This document shows, in pieces, positions 11,050 to 22,137 of a stretch of DNA of 64,000 nucleotides (the stretch's first letter is position 1; each line of letters opens with the position of its first letter). The position numbers and the translations under genes were made by a program. The stretch comes from Homalodisca vitripennis (taxonomy: Eukaryota > Arthropoda > Insecta > Hemiptera > Cicadellidae). The notes beneath the pieces are model-generated. The model did no database searches. It was not told the origin of the DNA and was given only the letters and a program-made list of their open reading frames with translations. The stretch is taken from assembly GCF_021130785.1 (NCBI RefSeq), contig NW_025776252.1, forward strand, positions 186,001 through 250,000. The letters are read 5' to 3'.

Positions 11050-14000
11050 TTTGAAATGGAATAGTAAAGAAGTTTATTACGTACATAAGAAACCATGCCT
11101 CAGTTAAAAGCAACAGGTAATAAAAAATTAATTTGTTAGAATTATATATGTATATATATTAATTATCTATGATTTAGATAGAAGTAATTGTAATTTATAT
11201 ATGCTTAAGAAATGCAACGTTAACTATTTTGGCAGTTTTTAGTCTGTATATGATTTAAATATAAAATTGCTCAATTTTTAGTAATTTTTTTCTTCAATAT
11301 TTACAATGTTGCCGCATAACAGGTTTCGGTGAGATTACTCGAAATGTTTCAAATATCATTCTCGAGGTGTTTTATAGCCAGACAATATCAGACAAAAGAA
11401 ATGTTAGCATTCCCTGGCTAACAAAATGAGCATTGATTCAACTGAGTCATATCCTTCAATAACGCACAGCGAAATTTAATAATTACTTCCTCAGTAAAAA
11501 ATAGTTTCTTCCTGGCCTATTCGGTAAAGAAGTCCTATTTCAAATACTTCCACAGATGAAAGTTTTCAAATTATCTTCACACATAATACATTTATCTTTG
11601 TGTACACAAACATAGATTTCATATCTGTGTTTATGTATTTACACTTCATATTAGTTGAGGACGGTACCGCAAGAAATATGTGTGCTGAAATCAAACGTTG
11701 TTAAAAACTATTAACGTTGGCTTTCACACTTTTTTTTGCTTATTCTATGAATAAACTCTATATCCCATGGGATTACACTTAAAATTGTATCCATTGGATC
11801 TATGCAAGCTATAGAACAATTAGATTTTTATATACCGTGGGACAGAGAGACAAGCAAAAATGACATTTCCCCAGGCTTTTTAGTGAAATGGTCACAATCG
11901 CTGTTTATATTGCTTCTTTGCTTATTGAAGCCATCATCATACTAAAAATATAATATTGGTATAGAATATATTTAATTTCATCATAAATCTTTCTATAATT
12001 TTATTGCTGTAGCTTCAAAGAGAAATAGTATCTGCTCCGTGACATTATTTTCGATTATATTTTAAATCCGGATATAGAATAGATCAAATGTGTCGTAAAT
12101 GTTGATAAAGCCTTCCAGTGGTACATTGGGATGTTGACAGGTAATTAACATGATACAGTTGACATAGTCGTAATCCCCAGAGGGTATGTGGAACCTTTTT
12201 GGTGTCTACTAGACCACACCACGTTGCGATTTGTGTAACACATAGGGATATATACAACTAAGGGGTGTTTCCACTACCCTTTCTTTTAATCCTTACATTC
12301 TGTTACCACTACATTTACAATTTTTCAATTACAGGTGAAATATTAAAAGCGCATATCTTATTTATTTAAAAAAAGTTAATTCATATGGGATATTTTTATA
12401 AATACGTATTTCACATGTTTTATCTGTTCAAAATGTTTTGGCAGATGCTCTACTATTGTTTGACAGTTTTTGTGGTGGTCAATTGTTATTTAGAGATTTA
12501 CTGGCTACGCAATTGAGGTAAAGGTGTTTTCAAAATATATTGCTTGAGAATAATTAATTATAGCTAGATCTGGTTAGTTGAAATCATAAATTATAGAAGT
12601 TTGGAATTTGCTAAAGATTCTCCAGGCAAATGTTAGTAGATTTTATTGGTGGTGAAAATACAGAAAAGATCAATTTTTTCGAGTTAGGTACATTAAAACA
12701 ACGAACAGCTTGCCGTGGCATTGTTTTATAGTGATGTGATAACCTGTCCTCAATATGTGTATTACCAACTCTATAATATGTATATAAAATAAGCGAAATC
12801 TATACCACAAACAGAAATCTATTATTCATTGCTTATTGAATAACATCCTTCATTATTATGCGAATAAATATATTCCTTTTAGATAGTGTTGATTACTAGT
12901 TCAATACAAAAAATGTGTAATAATCCTGCAGACGTATTAATTTGCAATAACGTCTGGTAACAAATTCACTGTCCCAAACTTTTTTCACTATTATTAACCA
13001 AAGCAAATTCCTAAAAACTTATTAGGAAATACATTATTGAAAATTATGAAGCCACATGGTCTAGGACGCCGACATCAAAACGAAGTTCTTGCATAGTTCT
13101 TTCCTGACGAAGTGTATCTAATGTCAAAACGATCCTTTACTGCTTCATTGCAGTGGTTGGATTATTTATTTTTAAGCATTGTTTTACAAGTAATTTCCTT
13201 ATAATCATTTCATAAACAACAACTAAAAAATTACTTTGTTTATTTTTTATTATTTACTTAATTTATAACCAAATTCCATAGAATACTATACGGGTGCTGT
13301 GAATTGTTGCACTCTAAGTATCTATTTTATACTCCTCAGCTGAAACACTGATCCTTCACGCTGTGCGTTTATTCCACCTATCTCACATATACAAAATGAG
13401 AAAATAACATTGAGATTTAAAATTACAAATTAAGAAACACTAACAATTTTCTTCATTAAAAGCTTTTATGTTTTTACCGCTTCTGTTGAACCTAAATTAA
13501 GGAACATCTTTAGTCTATTCTAATATGTAATACAAATGTGTGCTTACTTCAGTCGCTACGATTTTCATTGAGCACACGATTCTACTATGTATGTGGACTT
13601 ACTAGGTTTATATGGGTTTAAGCTTACTTACTTAAACAAATGAAATTTTAAGAATTAAATGTTAAATAATTATAGTATTTTCAACTATGCAATCTAGATT
13701 ATCTCTAAAAACTAAACGAAAATATTTGACCTGTTGACTGCGGTAATGAAATAATTCCTGGATAGATAAATAATTTGTAGTATTATCAATACAAATATAG
13801 GCAGTTATAGATCTCATTAAAACATGCATATATATTATCAATTTAAGTAGTTTTTTATTTTAGCTTGTACATTTTTACTTATTTTATATTGTAATTTAAT
13901 TGAAGTATCAAAATATAGAATACATTTAACAGTAAAACTAGACCGGTATGTATTTCCGTCAGGATTAATGCCATTTTACGAGATTAGTATCGCTGTGCGA

Positions 14001-14959
14001 AGCATTTGCTGTCGTAATTGCCATTCATTAGTGCTGGTGAATGCTGTAGTTTATATTTATTACATATTAACCTTGCGTATCTGCCTCTTAATCAGCGGAA
14101 ATAATTAGGGTCGTGTTTACCTTGTAGTACATAAACATATTGTGTTGTTAGCCATGAACAATATCCACGTAAAGCAATGGCGCTGCTATGGGTCGAGTGT
14201 ATAAAGCAATGAATAGCATGATGGAGTAAATTGTGTATTTTATAACTTAATGTCGTATAATATAACCGTTGCATTTTGTAGAAACACATTTTAGCCTTAC
14301 TAATAAATTATGTGTACTCATTTATATTTAGTACTAGCGTTTATTACCATGCCAAGTAGAGTTTCTAACATTCATATTCATTTATTTATTCATAAAAAAA
14401 CATTCCAAACATTTGGATCTCGGGCTTATAAAATTTACACACATATTATTAGTTTTTTTTTTTTTACTGTGAGGATCAGAGTCCTTTAATTATAGCTAGA
14501 TGAATAACTAACGTTAAAGAACAATTTTGGGCTTTTGGTTGCACATGTTGTATAAGGACTTGTAAACGAAAAATCGTTGCTTTATAATATAATTGAAACT
14601 ATAGATCTATAAATAGAATGACTTTAAAACTCAAAACCAATATTGTGGTGGTTCCTGACTGCTTCATTAATTATTAAGAGCACTTATCCTTTAGCACGTT
14701 CCTCAATAGCCGTTTTCTCTACTCTAATATGTAATATATCATATTGGACCCATTATTTGTTTTATTTTATACCAATAGGTCAGTAGTTGACACAAAAATA
14801 TTGAAATATTTAGGCTGTAGGAAATTGCATCAGTTCAGTGCTTCTTCCCCACCATGCTGAAATAAATAGACTAGGAGTAAAATAGTTCTATTTGTTACTA
14901 AACATCTCGTATATCTAAGCGAAAAATAAATACTATACTTTGACATTAAACATAGCATC

Positions 14960-14960
<1 letters not shown>
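11048..14960. other. Gene-free stretch
   Basis: No coding region, tRNA or terminal inverted repeat is recognised. The stretch at 12160-12260 is slightly GC-richer but shows no motif. Open frames at 14092-14289 and 14830-15018 (minus) are short, low-complexity and judged to be chance. Confidence 0.4.

Positions 14961-14964
<4 letters not shown>

Positions 14965-14991
<27 letters not shown>
14965..14991. repeat. (TA)n microsatellite, left insertion flank
   Basis: A run of alternating T and A directly abutting the element terminus. It resumes on the other side at 17378-17415, so the element jumped into a TA repeat, which offers many TA targets. Confidence 0.9.
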
Positions 14992-14994
<3 letters not shown>

Positions 14995-15443
14995 GGTGTA
15001 TATTATGTCTGGAAACACCCAAATATATCCTTTAATAATTTAAATATAAATTTGAAACCTCTTACAATCGTGATAGAGATTGGGCATCTACTTTTTTGGA
15101 ACAATGTTTTGTTATGTCACACCAACGGGGGACGTCCTGCCGAGGGTATCGTGAATATTCTTAATGGAAGCCTATACCTTGTGATACATAATTTTAAAGG
15201 TAATAGCTTACTGAATTGAATGCCACAAACCGCATCTCAAAGGAATTATTCTATCAGAAAATAGAGCATTTTTAGTATTGAAAATTTACTGATGTTCAAT
15301 AACAATGTAATTTTAACATGGTTCTTGCCACAAAATGTGTTACACTAATTTTTTAGCATTTTTTAAATGTTCAATTAAAATAAAATAAACAATTTATTTT
15401 TTAAGCTGGTTTCATTAGTACAAATTTACCAGTTTTTATTACA
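14992..15443 (+). repeat. Left terminal inverted repeat of the 14992-17377 element
   Basis: It is matched by the reverse complement of 16930-17377 with only scattered substitutions. The match ends at 'attaca' (15438-15443), beyond which the two flanks differ. Confidence 0.9.
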
Positions 15444-15749
15444 ATGAATAAAACTTATGAGTCACTTTCTCTGATTACTTATGAATCTGTACTTGGTGTT
15501 TTCCCAGTCAGCAGGAAGGTTTAAAGAGACAAAGGTCACTAGCCTATGAGAAACATTATTGTGTTATTAATCATCTGGTCTACAGGTTTCAGTTTGTTGA
15601 GCATGGAGCTTTCACTAGACAGGTCCTAAGCTTGGGAATTACAAATGGACAAAGGTCATATCATTCCTGTCGAGTTAATCAGTGTCTCTGAAGCATTGCT
15701 GTCAACAAGTTATCTAATTACAGTAGTTCAGTTTTTATTTGGCATTTTA

Positions 15750-16865
15750 ATGGAATTGTCTGAAAGAGAACGAATTACTCTGTTGATGATGCGAGGATAT
15801 GGCGATCGTCAAAGATCTTATCGGGAAGTTTGTAATTTGTTTAATGACACTTTCCCCAGAAAGGAATCCCATAAGTGTTTCAACAATATCAAAAACTATT
15901 GAGCGTTTTGGAAATGACAGGGAGTGTACGTAATCGGCCAAAGTCGGGTAGGATACAATCTGAAACAGATGAAGAACATGCACTAGATGTTTTGCAAACA
16001 TTTATTGAAAGACCCACATACATCGCTCAGAAATGCTGCACAGCAACTTTTATGCACCCTATGTCTGTGAGTAAGATTTTGAAAATTAATAAATACAAAC
16101 CATTTAAAGTTCATTTAGTCCAACAGTTAAGTGAGGATGATTACGACAGAAGAGTTGAGTTTTGTGAACTTGTGATGCGCAAATGTGATGACAATAGAGT
16201 TTTTCTGACCAACATACTATTTTCTGATGAGGCAACTTTTTTTCCTAAATGGCAATGTTAACAGGCACAATTGCCGTTACTGGGCTAGTGAAAACCCACA
16301 TTGGATTACTGAGTCCCATTCACAGCAACCACAAAAACTGAACGTATGGTGTGGAATTTTAGGTAACAAAATTGTTGGACCCTTTTTCATCAATGGAAAT
16401 TTAAATGCCGAACTTTACTACAATATGCTCCAAAATGAAATAATCCCAGCTATTCAAATTGCATCAGGAGAATACTTTGATAATGTATGGTTTCAGCAGG
16501 ATGGTGCTCCACCCCATTATGGGAGACAGGTAAGAGAGTATTTGGATTTAAGGTTTCCTCATAAATGGATTGGCCGAAGAGGAGAAATCGAATGGCCTCC
16601 AAGATCTCCGGATTTGTCACCAATCGATTATTTCCTATGGGGTCATTTAAAATCCAATGTTTATAGAAGAAAGCCTCATAATTTGGAAGACCTAAGAAAC
16701 AGGATTATAGAGGAGATTGCTTTGATAACTGAAGAAATGTTAGGCAACTCTGTCGAATCATTTTACACAAGATTGGGCTCATTGTCAAACCGTAGAAGGA
16801 ACACAGTTCGAACAATTGCTTTGACACCAAATGCAGGTAAAACGTTTGTTGTAAGACTTTTCTAA
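15750..16865 (+). pseudogene. DDE transposase, IS630-Tc1-mariner superfamily (DD41D-type spacing), frameshifted
   Basis: The start ATG at 15750 gives MELSERERITLLMMRGYGD, the helix-turn-helix start of this family. A second DNA-binding region (TGSVRNRPKSGR) follows. The catalytic core shows SDEATF (first D), PQKLNVWCGI, FQQDGAPPHY (second D), then EWPPRSPDLSPIDYFLWG (third D in PID). There are 41 residues between the second and third D, as in the DD41D group (rosa/VISITOR-like). Three single-base frameshifts break it: about 15850-15860, about 15913, and one extra T in the T7 run at about 16238-16244 just after SDEATF. Total length would be about 370 residues, normal for the family. The gene lies between the two long TIRs. 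Family membership is sure; subgroup naming is from the spacing only. Confidence 0.88.
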
Positions 16866-16929
16866 CAGCATACATTATTTTTTATTTGTAATAAGAAATC
16901 AATAACATAAGTATTTCCATAATTGTAAC

Positions 16930-17374
16930 TGTAATAAAAACTGGCAAATTTGTGCTAATAGAACCAGCTTAAAATGAAATTTTTGTTTTATTTAATTGAA
17001 TATTTAAAAAAATGCTAAAAAATTAGTGTAACACATTTTGTGGCAAGAACCATGTTAAAATTACATTGTTGAACATCAGTAAATTTTCAATACTAAAAAT
17101 GCTCTATTTTTCTGATAGAATAATTCCCTTGAGATGCGGTTTGTGGCATTCAATTCAGTAAGCTATTACCTTTAAAATTATGTATCACAAGGTATAGGCT
17201 TCCATTAAGAATATTCACGATACCCTCGGCAGGACGTCCTCCGTTGGTGTGACATAACAAAACATTGTTCCAAAAAGTAGATGCCCAATTTCTATCACGA
17301 TTGTAAGAGGTTTCAAATTTATATTTAAAATTATTAAAGGATATATTTGGGTGTTTCCAGACATAATATACACC

Positions 17375-17377
<3 letters not shown>
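16930..17377 (-). repeat. Right terminal inverted repeat of the 14992-17377 element
   Basis: Reverse-complement partner of 14992-15443. The transposase stop codon lies about 65 bp inside it. Confidence 0.9.
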
Positions 17378-17413
<36 letters not shown>

Positions 17414-17416
<3 letters not shown>

Positions 17417-17731
17417 TTAAAATTGTATAAATGGCAATAGCCTTATTTAATTTCAATAAACATTGAATCACAAAAAGTACTTGCTCCGCCGGGAGTCGAA
17501 CCCGGATCTCTCACTTGCCGGGTGAATGTGCTACCATTACACCACAGAGCGCTTACTTTTTCCGATTCAATTATTTTGTATTTGGCCGTATCTTTCACAT
17601 ATGGGTTTAAATAAGCAAACTAACATATGATCGGAAGACCAAACACCTGTCAAACGACTTTTATTTACTTAAAATTGTATAAATGGCAATAGCCTTATTT
17701 AATTTCAATAAACATTGAATCACAAAAAGTA
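17414..17731. repeat. 66 bp direct repeat bracketing a tRNA-like unit
   Basis: Bases 17414-17479 recur at 17666-17731 without visible change (start tacttaaaattgtataaatg, end tcacaaaaagta). The offset is 252 bp. Between them lie the tRNA-like sequence and about 115 bp of unique DNA. This fits a partial tandem duplication of a ~252 bp unit. It could also be a tRNA-derived SINE whose body sequence is present twice. Confidence 0.8.
17481..17551 (-). tRNA. tRNA-like gene or tRNA-derived SINE head, possible anticodon GGC
   Basis: The minus strand folds as a full cloverleaf: acceptor CGCTCTG/CGGAGCA (first pair mismatched, one G-T), D stem GTGT/GCAC, anticodon stem TTCAC/GTGAG with loop CCGGCAA, and T arm CCGGG-TTCGACT-CCCGG. 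The RNA polymerase III A box TGGTGTAATGG and B box GGTTCGACTCC both match consensus exactly. Against a working tRNA: position 33 is C instead of the near-universal U, the first acceptor pair is C-A, and the read anticodon GGC (alanine) does not fit the body, whose D arm is more like tRNA-Val. A SINE head or tRNA pseudogene is therefore as likely as a real gene. Confidence 0.55.
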
Positions 17732-19585
17732 TTTATGATTACTGATTGTTTTTAATTATTTGAGCTTAAAATAGAAATGAACTTATGTACTCGGTTATTG
17801 TTTGTTGTTATACACAACTAATATAGAAAGTTTGCTAAGAACTGCGAGATTGATAGTTGCTTCATTTTTATTTATTCTATGCACTGAATGTAAATATAAC
17901 TAAGAGTGTAGCTTTAAAATATAAAATCATAATTTATATGATATTTAGAATTAATGTATGTTATTAGAGGCAATATTATAGTTATCAAGATAATTTTATT
18001 TACCTGGAAAATTGAATATCTAAATTTCCACTTCAACAGTTGAATATTTTTAATCACACTTTACACAGCATATAAAAAAATTATAACCGACGCACAGTTC
18101 CCCAGCATGTGGTCATATATGTGTATGCGAAGAAAAGTTATTAAGTAAGAATGGATTTGATATACATAACATCTCGAAAATAAATAAATTAGAATAGTTG
18201 TAACAAGTGTAATAACCACATTTATATCATACCAATTTACCTCGATCCGTCTTTATGTACAAGACATAACTGTTGGATGTTGCCCAATGCACGGAAATTA
18301 ATCATTTTTGAAAACTTGTTTGAACTGTACATAATGTTTGTCTACCTCTTCCGATAACCCAACATCTTTAGTGATTATTACACAAATGGATAGGAATGTG
18401 TAATAACTGATAAAACTATTGAGTTTCTTAGTTGACCGAGTCTTTTGAATATTCGCCACGGTCAATACCGTTAACCTGTTCACCCAATTTATTCACTTTT
18501 CTTCAACTTTTCAGGTTATCTAAAAACTTAATCAACAAAATGTTCTAAATATTTAATAGTGCTATGGGAATGATGTATTGTATTTACTTATATTAATAAT
18601 CAGACAATATTTAAAAATCATAACAAATTAATAATTTAACTGTTTTATGTATACTATATACCAATGTTTATCACAGTTACATTAAAAATACTACCTTAAG
18701 AACCTGAAAGATAATTGAATGTAATTATATATATTAACTGTAGTAAAATATAGTTACATAGGTTCTCGCTGATAAGTATTGTACTTATCGGGGCCTCAGA
18801 ATTGTAAAATTTTTTGAATAAATGCATTTCAATTCAAATTAAATTTTATATATACACGGAGTTCCACATTTGGAAAAACGCAACACAGATGGTTTATAAA
18901 GCCGTTTTTAAATTTACATCAGGGTTATATAGTAAACTGGTCATTGATATTTGTACTACAGCATTACCCGAGCATTTCATACTTAATATTTGCAAAGAAA
19001 TTTCCGGTAAAACTGTATTTTATTTTAATTTTTTATATTATTATTTATATATTTTCTTAATATGTGCAAAACAGCGGTTGCAGTAAGAGGGTAATTTAGA
19101 AGTGTTTTTATTATCTGGCTAGTAAATGATTTCAAGACTATTATTGTCAAATTATCGAAAATAGAGGTAAAATAAATTAAAGGTAGCTCTGTTCTTTCAT
19201 AAGAACACTTTAACATAGAACGCCATAGATTTAACACACTCTTTGAAACTATACTATTACATAATAATATTACATATTGGTCTCCAAAGTGTAATAACCT
19301 TTTTAGTGGATAAACCCGCTTTTAGGTGAGTCCCACACTACAGGCTGGCCACCTGCGTGCATAATTGCATTTTTCCTGCCTCTCCCTAAAGAACAAAAAA
19401 AAGTATAGAAATCCTCTCAATGTTAAAGTTATTGTTATAAGGAAGTTGTATTATAATAATAATCAAGAAACGTAAAAATGTTTCTTGCGATGACGTATGA
19501 CAGCTTGGTCATACATAAGATGTGGTACTTCATCAGAAGTAAGCATATTTTGTAGTTGAAAATATATGATAATAATCCTAATTAA
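17732..19585. other. Gene-free stretch with a possible retroelement tail
   Basis: No coding gene is recognised. At 18771-18789 there is a perfect 8 bp stem with a 3 base loop (GATAAGTA-TTG-TACTTATC), followed by GGGGCCTCAG, an AATAAA at 18818 and a CAATTCAAATT-like tail. That order (hairpin, AATAAA, short simple tail) resembles the 3' end of a non-LTR element, but no linked coding remnant is visible. Confidence 0.35.
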
Positions 19586-20029
19586 GGGGACTTGAACGCT
19601 CCATATAAACCCATGTTAAATTAGGTACTTTTGTGTCCCATTATCTTAAAAAAGTAATAAAGATACCAACCTGATATTTTTATCACTTACTATGTGGTCC
19701 TATACAAAGCTACTTATCTATTTTTATAAACTTATAAATCTGTTTGGCCAAGTTATGACTTTTTTTATCTAGCGAGTTCAAAATAACCCTGAAATATAGG
19801 CTATTTTTAAGTAAAATGAGGCCTAACAAGTCAATACTTGTTATAATTGTTTCTTTGTAGATCAGTAGCATCATATATAAGTACTAAACATCCTGTAAAA
19901 ATTTCAGCTTGTTATCTTTAGTACTTATAGAGAAAACGGGTCATTTGTGTGAAAAATCAAAATTTTCGGGGAAAACGCAAAAAACCAAAAAGTTTAGATA
20001 AAAAGTATATTTTTCACAATACCTGAGCT

Positions 20030-21791
20030 CTAAAACCCTCCAGGAACATAATGTTCATCATTCTCCTCTTCCTCTCCAAGAGCTCTCCTTCTTTTCTTCA
20101 CTCGGCTTTCCGTGGTCATCATTTCTGCCGCTCGTTCAGCTTCTCGTAGTCGAACGGCGTCGATCCACCGTAGGGCCGTCAGAGTGTTCTTACTAATGGG
20201 TGCGATTCCAAGCTCCTGCAGAACCCTCAGTCTTCCTACATTGCCATCATTAAACACAATGACAGCATCTCTGACCCCTACTGCTAGAGTATCTATGCCT
20301 ACAAACAATTTTTAGGGATTCTCGTCCAAACAACATTATTGAACGACTCGTTCACATTTTGTGTTTTCCCATGCAAACATTTGCTTAGCAAAATTGGATT
20401 GGCCAAGGCTTGGTAAATGGGCTTTACAGCTAGCATTACAGCCTCAGGGATTGGGTTTTTTGTGCTTGTAAGCTTCACCTTTAGCTTTGGCTAACTTATA
20501 TTTGCACCAAGTCGTCGGAGCCTCTGGACACATGTTGTGCAATGTTTCGTGATTGTCATCGGTGGCACACTTATGGAAATGTGATGCCCAAACTGCTTTT
20601 TTTCATTTTTTGAAGATCATCACAATTGTCTCTTATAGCCTTACCATAGAATCCTTGAAGTTCATAGATAACTTTGTCCGTTAGCCTACCAGCTCCGTTT
20701 ATAGGCTTGTTATCTGACAAAAGCGTATTGCCTAGTTTTTGTTTCAGCTTTCGCATCCTAGTCCCCATCCTCTTCATTACATGACCAATACACTCTAATT
20801 TTTTTATTTCTTTGTCCCCATATGGTTTTTTTGATTTTACTTCTTCAAAAGCTTTAGAGTCTCCGTCACCAAGAAACTTTACGTACCGTACTTTCCGTTT
20901 TACTAATGAGCGACCAAACATGGTCACTGCCGCAGCAGTTTCCATGCCGCCACTAGATCCCTCATAATTTTTCTTACATAGACTAGCATGAGCTATTTTT
21001 TGAGATTCACTTTTTACTTTAGTGCATCCACTACAAAACTTTGTCATTACTTCAACATCCAAAACTTTTCCGGTATCCATGGACGTCACGGTCGCATAAC
21101 CGTTCTTGGAAACAAAGCCGCGTCTTTGCCAGCTTCCGTCGAATGCTATACTAAGGTCTGTCTTTTCTTCATTTTCATCAATACCTTTTTTATTTTCCTC
21201 TACAGCAATTTTAGTGGCATTAGCCATAGATTCCTCTGCAACAACCTCTATAGCCTTTGAAGTAACATTTGTGTAGTTCCTTCGGGCTGTACTTGGAGAA
21301 GGTAAATTTAGTATGGCACACAACATTTACCCAGCTTCCAACCCTTTACCAATACATCTAAGACCGTAGAAGAACCTAATGTTGGTTTCAAACATACTAG
21401 AGTCTTTACATTTATTGGATGTCAAAAAAAAACTTTCATCATCACACGAGGCACAACGTAAACTTAGCCTACTCACCAAACCATAGCGATCGGGTTCATT
21501 TTGCGATAAAGTGACCGAGTCCCCACACTGTTTACAAGCAACATTGTCAAATATAGCTTTTAGCAAACTAAAATCTACAATTATTTTCTCACTTGAAACT
21601 TCAAACTCATCATACTTAGTGGCACTACTACCTAATTTCTTCTCAGAAAAACTGGGTGGCACTACAACTTTTGGAGTAGTAGGCCGAGGCCTAACTGTTG
21701 AGTATTAATCTGGTGAAACTGAAGGTAACCTTTTATAAAACCTATTACCTTTATTGGTACGTTTTTTAAAGATTCCTTTAGGTCTAGTCAT
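20030..21791 (-). pseudogene. Mutator-like transposase (PF20700-type), broken
   Basis: Read from ATG 21791 (MTRPKGIFKKRTNKG). Visible in order: a CxxC pair (CKQCGDS) and LRCASC, probably zinc-binding; NIRFFYGLRCIGKGLEAG; LNLPSPSTARRNY; SIAFDGSWQRRGF (conserved acidic residue); GKVLDVEVMTKFC; FLGDGDSKAF; KLECIGHVMKRMGTRMRKL; then, in shifted frames, FHKCATDD..CPEAP, CLHGKTQNVNESF, VGIDTLAVGVRDAV and the C-terminal HYVPGGF. This motif series is that of the Mutator-like transposase domain common in insect genomes. Defects: in-frame TAA codons after SVSPD (about 21705) and after LEAG (21327-21329), and frameshifts near 20575, 20450 and 20308. Length would be about 590 residues, as expected. It cannot yield a whole protein. 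Confidence 0.82.
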
Positions 21792-21899
21792 TATATTATC
21801 AGAGATCACTTTGAAATAAAAGTTTATAAACACTGAGTCAACTTCCAATAATAACAAAATATTGTCAGAACAACAAAGTTGCTAGGTTACAAACAATTG

Positions 21900-21930
21900 A
21901 AGGGTCGCGGGCAAGAACAATCAGAGTCAA
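21900..21930 (+). repeat. Left TIR of the 21900-24330 transposon
   Basis: 31 bp matched by the reverse complement of 24300-24330 with a single G/A difference, flanked on the outside by CAATTG. Confidence 0.85.
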
Positions 21931-22137
21931 CTGAACCTAGTTTGCCAGAAAACAGTTTTTAAAGTTTAACGTCGCCTACCTACTATTAAAAAGGTCTAAA
22001 GCTAAAAATAACTATCCAAACATGTTACAAATAGTATTTAGTTTATTCCAAACATAGTAAACATTTTTAAGTCACGACAATAAAAGGTTGTGTTAAATAT
22101 TTAAAAAAAGAGTCATGACCTTGATTGGTTTTCCCCG

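Larger units (their letters stand above)
14992..17377. mobile_element. Tc1/mariner-superfamily DNA transposon with ~450 bp inverted repeats
   Basis: The element starts CAGGGTGTATATTATGTCTG and ends with the reverse complement, CACCCTG at 17377. TA lies on both sides (14990-14991 and 17378-17379), the target site of IS630-Tc1-mariner elements. Terminal inverted repeats run 14992-15443 and 16930-17377 and are nearly identical, down to 'ttcttgccacaaaatgtg' and 'ccagtttttatta'. The element, about 2.4 kb, sits inside a (TA)n microsatellite. The single gene is at 15750-16865 (plus). TIRs this long are unusual for mariner proper, whose repeats are typically about 30 bp. Confidence 0.9.

Noticed and set aside
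15747..16001. Minus-strand frame over the first transposase
   Set aside because: Antisense shadow of the transposase N-terminal region.
19320..19400. GC-richer patch around 'gtcccacactacaggctggccacctgc'
   Set aside because: It looks unlike its surroundings and may be a retroelement scrap, but neither strand gives a motif I can name.
20988..21708. Plus-strand frames over the Mutator-like gene
   Set aside because: They are antisense shadows of the minus-strand transposase, which carries the conserved motifs.
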